From Coriobacteriia bacterium (GTDB lineage Bacteria > Actinomycetota > Coriobacteriia > Anaerosomatales > PHET01): DNA of 64,000 bases. The position numbers and the translations under genes were made by a program. Below are positions 23,633-30,706 of this stretch, piece after piece. The notes beneath the pieces are model-generated. The model searched no databases. It was not told the DNA's origin and saw nothing but the letters and a program-made list of their open reading frames with translations. The stretch covers positions 101,103 to 165,102 of the forward strand of contig JAXMKZ010000011.1 in NCBI GenBank assembly GCA_034370385.1, written 5' to 3'. The first letter of the stretch is position 1; each line of letters opens with the position of its first letter.

Positions 23633-25558
23633 CTAGCGAACGCGTACCGCCACAGTGTTGCTGGCGGCACCGAGGTTCTCGGCACAGCCCAGAACGACGA
23701 CGCGGTACTGTGCCGTGCCGCGGGAGGTCATGCGCACGTTCGTGTAGAAGCTACCGGCGCTCTTGGTGGTGATCGTCCGGACGTTGACCCACTTCGAGCC
23801 GCTCTTGCGCTGCAGCACAACGCGGGTGCCGGAGGCCTGCGCCGACGAGGCGCTCATGGTGCCGCTCGAGGCCGTGACGATCATGCCACTGATCGTGACC
23901 GATGAGGAGCGGCGCACCGTCTTCGCTGAGGTCTTGACGCTGGCCCGGGCACGAACGCTGACCTTGACGACGCTCGAGACGCTGAGCCCATCAGCGGTGA
24001 CCGCGCGGAACTCGGTCGTCACGCGAGGCTGAATCGCCCAGATCACGCGGCCGGTCTCATCGGTAGCGATCTCGGTCGCGGTCGTCCACTCGCTGGCGCC
24101 AGGGCGGCGGGACTGGATGTGCAGGGCGGTCGCGGCGACCGGGTCGACGCTGGCGATCAGGGTGGCACTCTGGCCGATGTAGATCGTCTTGGCCGAGGTC
24201 GCGAGCTTGACCGTCATGACCGGGGCGGGTGCGGGTGCAGGTGCGGGTGCAGGTGCGGGTGCAGGTGCGGGTGCAGGTGCGGGTGCGGGTGCGGGTGCAG
24301 GTGCGGGTGCAGGTGCGGGTGCAGGTGCAGGTGCGGGTGCAGGTGCAGGTGCGGGGGCGGGTGCGGGTGCAGGGACGGGGGCCGGAGCCGGGGTGGGCTC
24401 AGGTGCAGGGGCGGGGGCGGGCGCGGGGGCCGGGGCGGGCTCAGGTGCGGGGGCCGGAGCCGGGGTGGGCTCAGGTGCAGGCGGCGTCACGACGAGCGTA
24501 CCGAACTCATCGTAGGCCCGGCGGAAGGATGCCAGCGCGGACTTGGCAGTGTAGTCGCGCGTCATGAGTCCGTAGTGGTAGTAGCCCACGCTGCGGTCGG
24601 TGCCGTTGTCGCGGAGTCCGTAGGTGAACATGGCCTCGACGTACGGGAACTCCTCGTAGAGCCGCTTGAAGCCCTCGTAAGTGTACTGGGCCTGCACGGC
24701 CTCGCTCACGCCGGTGTTCGAGGTCTGCCAACCGATCTCGGTGACCCAGATCTTCTTGGTCGCGTCGCCGTTGCGCTCCATGACCGACTTCATGATCTTC
24801 ATGCCGTCGAACGTGGAGGACGGGGTGATGGCGTCGGTCGCGTACGGGCTGCGACCGCGGGTGTAAGGGTGCACGCCCAGCAGATCGAACGAGCCCTGCG
24901 CGCCGGCGTCGTACATCTCCTGAAGGTAGTTGTAGTCACTGCCGGCCAGGCCAGCGGAGATGACGAGGGCGTTCGGGTTGCCGGCCTTGGTGCCCGCATA
25001 GCCGGCCTGCAGCCAACGGGTGTAGCGAGCGGGCGACTCCGCGCGGGGTACCGCCCAGAACGCCGACTCGTTGACCTCGTTGCCCAGTTCCCAATAGGTG
25101 ATTTTGCCGGCGTAGCGGCGCGCCATGTAGGTCATGAACTCGCCGAACTTCGCGTCGTTGATCGGCGGGACCCACATGCCCTTGCCGCCGTTGGCCCAAT
25201 CCGGGATCTCCATGACAACCGGCAGAACGTTCATGCCACGCGCGGCTGCACCGGCGACGATGTAGTCGAGCTTGCCGACCAGCGTCGTGTTGTAGGTATC
25301 GTCAGCGGTCTCGAAGTCACGCCACGACACGTCGGGGCGAACCCATGCGGTGCCCGCGGCCTTCATCAGGTCGAGTTCCCTGTTGATTTCGGTGTTGCTG
25401 TAGCCCCACAGCAGATGAGAGCACATGCCGAACGGCGAGATGCTCCGCGGCTCTGCAGGGGCCGCCGCGGCCGGCGCGACCTGAATGGCGGAAACGAGAA
25501 GAGCGGCCACGAGGGCCGGGGTGAACGTGCGAGCTATGGCTTGTAGGTGGCGATGCAT
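23633..25558 (-). CDS. secreted glycoside hydrolase (GH39/PslG-like) with Pro-Ala linker, under a c-di-GMP riboswitch
   Basis: A 641-residue exported protein, paralogous to the hydrolase at 12112. Signal peptide (about 1-33), clan GH-A barrel (about 38-350) with acid/base E161 in ELGNEVNE and nucleophile E in VTEIGWQTS, then a very long Pro-Ala linker (about 355-450) and two C-terminal beta-sandwich domains, the last like that of the paralogue. It probably cuts the exopolysaccharide built by the surrounding cluster; the linker would let it reach out from a bound C-terminus. A GGGAG site precedes the ATG. The 5' leader contains a c-di-GMP-I riboswitch, so expression should follow c-di-GMP level. 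Confidence 0.88.
   Translation of the reverse strand: MHRHLQAIARTFTPALVAALLVSAIQVAPAAAAPAEPRSISPFGMCSHLLWGYSNTEINRELDLMKAAGTAWVRPDVSWRDFETADDTYNTTLVGKLDYIVAGAAARGMNVLPVVMEIPDWANGGKGMWVPPINDAKFGEFMTYMARRYAGKITYWELGNEVNESAFWAVPRAESPARYTRWLQAGYAGTKAGNPNALVISAGLAGSDYNYLQEMYDAGAQGSFDLLGVHPYTRGRSPYATDAITPSSTFDGMKIMKSVMERNGDATKKIWVTEIGWQTSNTGVSEAVQAQYTYEGFKRLYEEFPYVEAMFTYGLRDNGTDRSVGYYHYGLMTRDYTAKSALASFRRAYDEFGTLVVTPPAPEPTPAPAPAPEPAPAPAPAPAPAPEPTPAPAPVPAPAPAPAPAPAPAPAPAPAPAPAPAPAPAPAPAPAPAPAPAPAPAPAPAPVMTVKLATSAKTIYIGQSATLIASVDPVAATALHIQSRRPGASEWTTATEIATDETGRVIWAIQPRVTTEFRAVTADGLSVSSVVKVSVRARASVKTSAKTVRRSSSVTISGMIVTASSGTMSASSAQASGTRVVLQRKSGSKWVNVRTITTKSAGSFYTNVRMTSRGTAQYRVVVLGCAENLGAASNTVAVRVR
24219..24480. 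repeat. in-frame hexanucleotide repeat encoding (Pro-Ala)n
   Basis: On the plus strand it reads as repeats of GGTGCG/GGTGCA, partly arranged as 12-mers, with a GGGGCC-rich variant at the far end. On the coding (minus) strand each 6-bp unit adds one Pro-Ala pair, with occasional Glu, Thr or Val. Slippage would change linker length without breaking the frame. Confidence 0.9.
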
Positions 25559-25581
25559 GATGCTGGGCTCCCAATGTAGAA

Positions 25582-25612
25582 GGGACCTGCGGTCGAGTTG
25601 CTCCGCGGTCCC
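25582..25612 (-). terminator. expression-platform hairpin of the c-di-GMP riboswitch
   Basis: On the minus strand, GGGACC (25607-25612) pairs with GGTCCC (25582-25587), with an inner GCGG/CCGC extension. TTCTACATT follows. It lies between the aptamer and the GGGAG site of the hydrolase gene. It could be a terminator with a weak U-tract or a translation switch. Confidence 0.5.
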
Positions 25613-25624
25613 CTCTCAAAGAGT

Positions 25625-25712
25625 GTCCAGCTTCGGCAACCCGGCCGACTTGCGTGAAGCGCAAGTCCCGTTGGCTTTGCGTCCCGCCCTCACGAGCGGT
25701 TTGCCTTTTCGT
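25625..25712 (-). promoter_or_regulatory. c-di-GMP-I (GEMM) riboswitch aptamer
   Basis: The minus strand carries every conserved block of the GEMM-I aptamer in order: CACGAAAAGGCAAACC, a P1b hairpin CCGCTC-GTGA-GGGCGG closed by a GNRA tetraloop, GGGACGCAAAGCC, a second hairpin GACTTGCG...CGCAAGTC, and GGCCGGGTTGCCGA. GGCAAACC pairs with GGGTTGCC to close the core. c-di-GMP is the known ligand of this class. The hydrolase ATG is 66 nt downstream. The upstream promoter could not be assigned with confidence. Confidence 0.93.
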
Positions 25713-25804
25713 GCTAACTATCCTGATGTCAAACCCTGTTGTGACCTTGCACACAGAGTATCGGGCAACTTAAGGCCCGACTTGAGCATATTCTGTGATT
25801 CGGC

Positions 25805-27337
25805 TCACAGTTTTCTCGGCCGCAGACGCCGACTGGCGAGTTCGACGAATCTGAGCTTCACTTCGGCCGCCTCGCGGCACCTCAGAAGTGATGCCGCAAC
25901 GAAGTACACGGCAAGTGCCGGGATGGTTGCGGTGCCGAGTGCGACCACGGTGCGGACCTGACTCCCTTCTGCGAAAGCAGACAGCGCATCGAATATCGCC
26001 CAAGCCGCAACGCCACAGGCCACGGCCGCAATCGTGATCTTGCCGAAGCCGGCGGCGAGCCCCTTCAGGTCGAGGTTGGGAACATGTCGGCGCAGCCCGA
26101 ACAGCAGCCACATGATTGCCAGATCGACTGCGATCACCTGCGCCAGCGCGATTCCGATGTACCCCACAAGCGGAACGAGACTCAGGACCGCCACGGCACG
26201 GATGACATTGGTCGTCACATAGATATAGGTAGGACGCTTGGAGTCGTGGTGTGCGTAGTAGGCATTGTTGACCATGGTGGAGATGCCATCGGCGAAGTCA
26301 CCAAGGCAGTAGACCATGAGCGGAATCGCGACAAGGGTCGTGGCCGCCGCGTCGAAGGCGCCCCGCTGCAGCACCAGATAGACCACCGGCGTGGACAGCG
26401 CGATCAGAAGCGCCGTCCACGGGAGAGTCAGGAATGCCGCGAGGTTCACCCCTTTCACGATGACGTCGCCGCGCGACTGCGATTTCTCGGCCGCGCTCTT
26501 GGCCATCGCGGGAAACAGCACGACCGAGATCGCCATAGCGAAGATGCGTGACGGGCCACCGGCGATCTTGGTCGCATACGCGAGCGCGGAGATGCTGCCC
26601 TCGGGCAGGTATGACCCGACGATCTTGTCGACGGTGTCGAGAGCCGTGACGATCAAACCTCCGACGAAGAGCGGCCAGAACAGGCCCCACATCCGAACCA
26701 GGGCGTCGTCACGGAAGCTCACGCCTACTGAGGGGAACAGCCCGGTTCCGATCAGAGTCGGCAGCAAGATCACGAACTGCAGCACGCATCCGACGAACAC
26801 GCCGATGGCGGGAGCGAGAATCCCGACGGAGTTTGCGAGTGGGATCGTCACGAGCACGACGGCGAGGTTGAACACGACCCCCGTCGCCGACGCAGGGCCG
26901 AAGTGCTTGAGCGAGTGCAGAATACCCACGGCGAAGTTGGAGAAGCCCAGGACGAGAATGGTCGGAGTAAGCAACCGAATGAGACCGGCGGTCAGCTGCA
27001 GCTGATCGCCGGAGAAGCCCGGTGCCAGCACGCTTGCCAACTGCGGGGCGAAGATGACTCCGGCCGCCGCGACGGCCGTGAGCACGAGCGCGATGAGCGT
27101 GAAGGCCGATCCCACGATCCGCCGCTGCTCCTTGGACGCCAGCGGCATGACGAAGGCGATGAAGATCGGCACGACGGCGGCCCCCATCGAGGCCTCGCCG
27201 AGCATGTGCAAAAAGAAGTTCGGGATGATGAGCGCGACGAGCAGCGCGTCCATCTCGGCCGAAGCGCCGAAGTAGGCCGCCATCACGATCTCACGCACGA
27301 AGCCCAGCACCGCCGACGTGGTGAAGATCACCGACAC
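25805..27337 (-). CDS. MurJ/MviN-like lipid-linked oligosaccharide flippase
   Basis: A 510-residue protein with about 14 membrane helices, of the MOP superfamily MurJ branch. The N-terminus has VLGFVREIVMAAYFGAS, the conserved arginine region in helix 1-2 of MurJ, then ASMGAAVVPIF. MurJ flips lipid II; in a polysaccharide locus such as this one a MurJ-like protein can serve the Wzx role for lipid-linked repeat units. The annotated GTG may be too late: upstream in-frame codons (SESSTTRAGVV) look like the real beginning but offer only a CTG next to the upstream stop. It follows the glycosyltransferase gene closely. Confidence 0.87.
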   Translation of the reverse strand: MSVIFTTSAVLGFVREIVMAAYFGASAEMDALLVALIIPNFFLHMLGEASMGAAVVPIFIAFVMPLASKEQRRIVGSAFTLIALVLTAVAAAGVIFAPQLASVLAPGFSGDQLQLTAGLIRLLTPTILVLGFSNFAVGILHSLKHFGPASATGVVFNLAVVLVTIPLANSVGILAPAIGVFVGCVLQFVILLPTLIGTGLFPSVGVSFRDDALVRMWGLFWPLFVGGLIVTALDTVDKIVGSYLPEGSISALAYATKIAGGPSRIFAMAISVVLFPAMAKSAAEKSQSRGDVIVKGVNLAAFLTLPWTALLIALSTPVVYLVLQRGAFDAAATTLVAIPLMVYCLGDFADGISTMVNNAYYAHHDSKRPTYIYVTTNVIRAVAVLSLVPLVGYIGIALAQVIAVDLAIMWLLFGLRRHVPNLDLKGLAAGFGKITIAAVACGVAAWAIFDALSAFAEGSQVRTVVALGTATIPALAVYFVAASLLRCREAAEVKLRFVELASRRLRPRKL

Positions 27338-27369
27338 GACGACGCCAGCGCGCGTGGTGCTCGATTCGC

Positions 27370-28500
27370 TCAGGTCCCTTCCCCTCCGACCAGTCCCTCG
27401 TACAGTGCGCTTACACGCTCGCGGAGCCGGTCCACGGTGTACTCATCGGCGACGAGCTGCCTGCCGGCCTGCCCGATGGCCCGTGCCACGTCTGGCGCAT
27501 CGATCAACGCCATGACCGAACGGGTCAGCGCTTCGGCGTCCCCGACACCGAACAGCATCGCCTGAACCCCCGGCTCCACCACGTCGGAGAACAATCGTAT
27601 GTCGGAGCATACGACAGGAACGCCTGATGCCATCGCCTCGAGCACGGTGAAGCAGAACGCGCCCTCCCAGCGGGACGGCACGACCGCAACGTCAAAAACC
27701 CGCAGAAGCTGCGGGATGTCGCCCCGTTCGCCGGCAAAGACGACGTTCACACCGAGATCCTCAGCGAGTCGCCTGAGCTCCGCGTCAAGGGGGCCTCCGC
27801 CGACGAGCACGAACTGCACGCCGGGCGCCCGCGCACCTATCTGGGCCGCGGCCTCGAGGAACGTCTCAACGCCCTTCTGCTCGGTCAGACGCGCAACGCA
27901 GCCCACGACCGGAGATCCCGGTTCAAGACCGAGTTCGGCCAGAAGTCCCGGGTCCGATTCGCCCGGATGAAACACGGTCGTATCCACACCGTTCGGGATC
28001 ACAACGCAGCGCGCAGAGTCGGTGCCGTGCTCGATCAGCCACTCGCGCAGGTACGGCGACACGGCAACGGTGACGTCCGTTCGCGCGTCCAGCCAGCCGA
28101 GTGCCCGCCGGTACCCCCACGCCACGATCGGATGGCGCTCGGACTTGTTCTCGGCGAGATGACACGTCCACACCACGTGATCGGACCCGGCCCGGACCGC
28201 TGCGAGACGTCCGAGAAGCCCGGCCCGGTGACCGTGAGCGTGGACGATGTCATAGTGGCCCTCGCCAATGAGCAGCTCGAGTCGGCGCAGCAAGGCGCGG
28301 TCCAGTATCCGCTCTGCGGTCACCGACGTGTGCGGCACGCCCCGCGCCTTGAGCTCATCGGCGAACGCAGGGATGTCCCACGTGATCACCTCGACTTCGA
28401 AGCGCGTGCGGTCAAGCCCGTCGATAAGGTGCAACACATGCTTCTGCTCGCCGCCTACCGTGCCCTCAGCGTTGAAGACGACCTGCGCGAGTCGCCTCAT
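27370..28500 (-). CDS. glycosyltransferase family 4
   Basis: A 376-residue GT-B enzyme. N-terminal EGTVGGEQKHVLHLIDGL is the glycine loop; IVHAHGHRAGLLGRLAA and VIPNGVDTTVF are typical GT4 blocks. The donor-binding EX7E motif lies in EGAFCFTVLEAMASGVPVV. It would add a sugar to the lipid-linked repeat. Its ATG overlaps the stop of the upstream O-antigen ligase gene by ATGA, which rules out the 61-codon longer frame. Part of one long minus-strand operon from about 34955 to 25805. Confidence 0.92.
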   Translation of the reverse strand: MRRLAQVVFNAEGTVGGEQKHVLHLIDGLDRTRFEVEVITWDIPAFADELKARGVPHTSVTAERILDRALLRRLELLIGEGHYDIVHAHGHRAGLLGRLAAVRAGSDHVVWTCHLAENKSERHPIVAWGYRRALGWLDARTDVTVAVSPYLREWLIEHGTDSARCVVIPNGVDTTVFHPGESDPGLLAELGLEPGSPVVGCVARLTEQKGVETFLEAAAQIGARAPGVQFVLVGGGPLDAELRRLAEDLGVNVVFAGERGDIPQLLRVFDVAVVPSRWEGAFCFTVLEAMASGVPVVCSDIRLFSDVVEPGVQAMLFGVGDAEALTRSVMALIDAPDVARAIGQAGRQLVADEYTVDRLRERVSALYEGLVGGEGT

Positions 28501-29915
28501 GTCCTCGTGCCCTGCGTGAGGGTCTCGCACTCCGTGCCGTCGTCGATAAGTCCCGCGTCGAGAACGACCGCGAGTCCGGCGAAGATCCACACGATCGCGT
28601 TCATCGTCGGCTCGAGCAGGAACGTGTCGGACATCTGGTGCACGCCGCTCCCGATGATGGCGGCGGCGATCGCGATTCGCCACAGTCTTCGGTCGCTACA
28701 CGTGTCGTGCAACGCCTTACGTAACAGCAGCACCAGCACGATGACGATGAACGAACCGAATGCGAGCAGCCCAAGGATCCCGGTTTCGGAGAGCAACATC
28801 AGTATCACGTTGTGCGAGTGGATGGCATTGCGCTGCGCGGTCTCGGGCAGGGGCAGGCGCGCATACTCGTACTCGAAGTTGTTGATGCCCGAGCCCAGCA
28901 GCGGGTGCCGGTCGGCGATGAACACGGCTCCTCGCCAGTAGTCGAATCGGTGCGATATCTCCTTGCGGCCCAGGTTCTGGCTCGATGCGGCGCGATCCCA
29001 GACGGCAGGTGGCGAGAGCAGCACCACGGCAAGAACCATCGCGATGAGAATGGCACGCGAGCGCCTCTCAATAGCCAGGAAGGCAAGCCCGGCAGCGGCC
29101 CCCATCCAAGCCCCGCGGGTGAAGGTGAATCCGAGCGCGATGAAGAGCGTGATGGTGGCGGCAGCAGACAGCAGGCGCTTCCACCCCCGCGTTCGGATGA
29201 ACAACGCCACCGCAATGGGGATGGAGATGACCATGAGACCCCCGAGGAGCGTTGGGTCGCCCACCGTGGACGATGCCCGTGGCACCGTGAGGCCCTCCGA
29301 GCCGACAACGAGCGCGTTGCCGGTCACGACGCCCTCCTCGATGAACAGGTACGACACCCAGATCCCGTAGGCCCCCACTGCGGCGCATGCCGCCACAAGC
29401 GACGCCATGAGCCACGTGACCGTCTTGAGGCGGCGTACCTTGTCGACGACGAGATAGAACAGCAGCGCCAAGACCACGGTGAACCCGGCCTTCTTGATGG
29501 TCGCCGCGGGGTCTACCGCCTGCACCGCGCCAAGGAACAGCACCGCAGTCCACGCGAAGATGGGTACATCAAGTGGGGTCTTCGCCACTCTGAGGTGCCC
29601 TGTTGCGAGCATTTCGGCGACCATGAACCCGGCGAGCAGGATCATCACGATCTGGATGACCGTGAGACCCACGGCCCCGATGTCGAGGACGGCGAACTCG
29701 AGCGGTATCGCAAGCAACACGAGGGACAGGGCCCCCAAAGGACTCAGGGTCATGAGCAGGAGCGCGGCGAGACCCGCCAGCAAGGCGAACGCCTGCACCG
29801 TCGGGAGCACGGCAAGCGCCACACCGACGCCTCCGATCAGGCAGAGCCACACAAACTGACGGCCAGCGCGCTCTAAGCGCGTCAGCGGGGCCGGCGAAGC
29901 GATCGCCGCGTCCAT
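28497..29915 (-). CDS. O-antigen ligase/polymerase (Wzy_C family)
   Basis: A 472-residue polytopic membrane protein of the O-antigen ligase/Wzy polymerase family (PF04932-like). About 11-12 helices; the family loop is seen at AVFIADRHPLLGSGINNFEYEYARL followed by AIHSHNVILMLLSETG, where H and N match the conserved HNxxL(x)xxxExG pattern. In this context, with a Wzz-like protein upstream, polymerisation of repeat units is the likelier role. Starts 1 nt after the Wzz-like stop. Confidence 0.88.
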   Translation of the reverse strand: MDAAIASPAPLTRLERAGRQFVWLCLIGGVGVALAVLPTVQAFALLAGLAALLLMTLSPLGALSLVLLAIPLEFAVLDIGAVGLTVIQIVMILLAGFMVAEMLATGHLRVAKTPLDVPIFAWTAVLFLGAVQAVDPAATIKKAGFTVVLALLFYLVVDKVRRLKTVTWLMASLVAACAAVGAYGIWVSYLFIEEGVVTGNALVVGSEGLTVPRASSTVGDPTLLGGLMVISIPIAVALFIRTRGWKRLLSAAATITLFIALGFTFTRGAWMGAAAGLAFLAIERRSRAILIAMVLAVVLLSPPAVWDRAASSQNLGRKEISHRFDYWRGAVFIADRHPLLGSGINNFEYEYARLPLPETAQRNAIHSHNVILMLLSETGILGLLAFGSFIVIVLVLLLRKALHDTCSDRRLWRIAIAAAIIGSGVHQMSDTFLLEPTMNAIVWIFAGLAVVLDAGLIDDGTECETLTQGTRT

Positions 29916-29916
29916 C

Positions 29917-30681
29917 TCAGTCCGTGGCCCGGGCGTAGGCGATACCGAGCAGCATGCCGCCGACGATAGCGAGTCCGAGGTTGAGCGCCGGACGTGGGCT
30001 CACTTGCTCAGGCTCGGGGACCGCCTCGACGATCTGCTGAATCGAGGTGGAGAGAGTCGCACGCGCCTTGGGAAGCTGCTGCGATTCGAAGAGCACACCC
30101 TCGTACGCGGTCTTCAGTGAGTCGAGCGACTCCTGGATCGCGTCTACCTCGCCCTCACCATCAGTCACCTGCCGAGCTTCGTTCAGCTTCACTTCGGTGT
30201 CGGCGATCTGCTGACGGAGCGACGCCAGCTGCTGCTCGATCATCGCGTTGCTCGAAACCGTCATCTTCTCGAGCATCCGGCCTTTCTCCATGATGAAGGC
30301 CGCCGCGAGCGCGTTGGCCTCCTTCGCGGACTGCTCTGGGCTCGTACCCACGACGATGACCTGCACAAGACCGGTACCCTCGGTCACGCGATACTCCGGC
30401 TCGCCTTGGAGTCCCGCGCGCCCGAGCGCCTTGGCCGCCGCCTTCTCCACTGCAGGGTTCTTCACGAGTTCGCCCATGTTGCGTGCCACCAGCTGTACCG
30501 CCGTCGGATTGGCCAGCGGCTGGCCATCAGTGAGCGGCTGCACCATGAGAATCGCTATCGACTGATAGGTGGGCGGAACGATGAACGTCACCGCCATAGT
30601 GACCGCCACTGTCAGAACGGTGACGACCGCAATCGACACCTTGCGCCGCTTGAGGAACGGTACCCAATCCCACGTCTCCAT
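29917..30681 (-). CDS. Wzz-type chain-length/polysaccharide co-polymerase protein
   Basis: A 254-residue protein with the Wzz plan: helix 1 (about 17-37), an extracytoplasmic region (about 38-230) with a long coiled-coil (SSNAMIEQQLASLRQQIADT and onward), and helix 2 (about 232-250). It has no tyrosine-kinase domain or C-terminal Tyr cluster, so kinase control would need a separate protein. Such proteins set polymer length together with Wzy, whose candidate gene follows directly. Confidence 0.87.
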   Translation of the reverse strand: METWDWVPFLKRRKVSIAVVTVLTVAVTMAVTFIVPPTYQSIAILMVQPLTDGQPLANPTAVQLVARNMGELVKNPAVEKAAAKALGRAGLQGEPEYRVTEGTGLVQVIVVGTSPEQSAKEANALAAAFIMEKGRMLEKMTVSSNAMIEQQLASLRQQIADTEVKLNEARQVTDGEGEVDAIQESLDSLKTAYEGVLFESQQLPKARATLSTSIQQIVEAVPEPEQVSPRPALNLGLAIVGGMLLGIAYARATD

Positions 30682-30706
30682 GTGCCGTTACCTTCCGTCG
30701 CCCTCG

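Noticed and set aside
24189..24515. A long plus-strand frame of Gly-Ala repeats, with other repeat-rich frames beside it
   Set aside because: It is the complement of the Pro-Ala linker of the minus-strand hydrolase. GC-rich repeats stay open in several frames; there is no ribosome-binding site.
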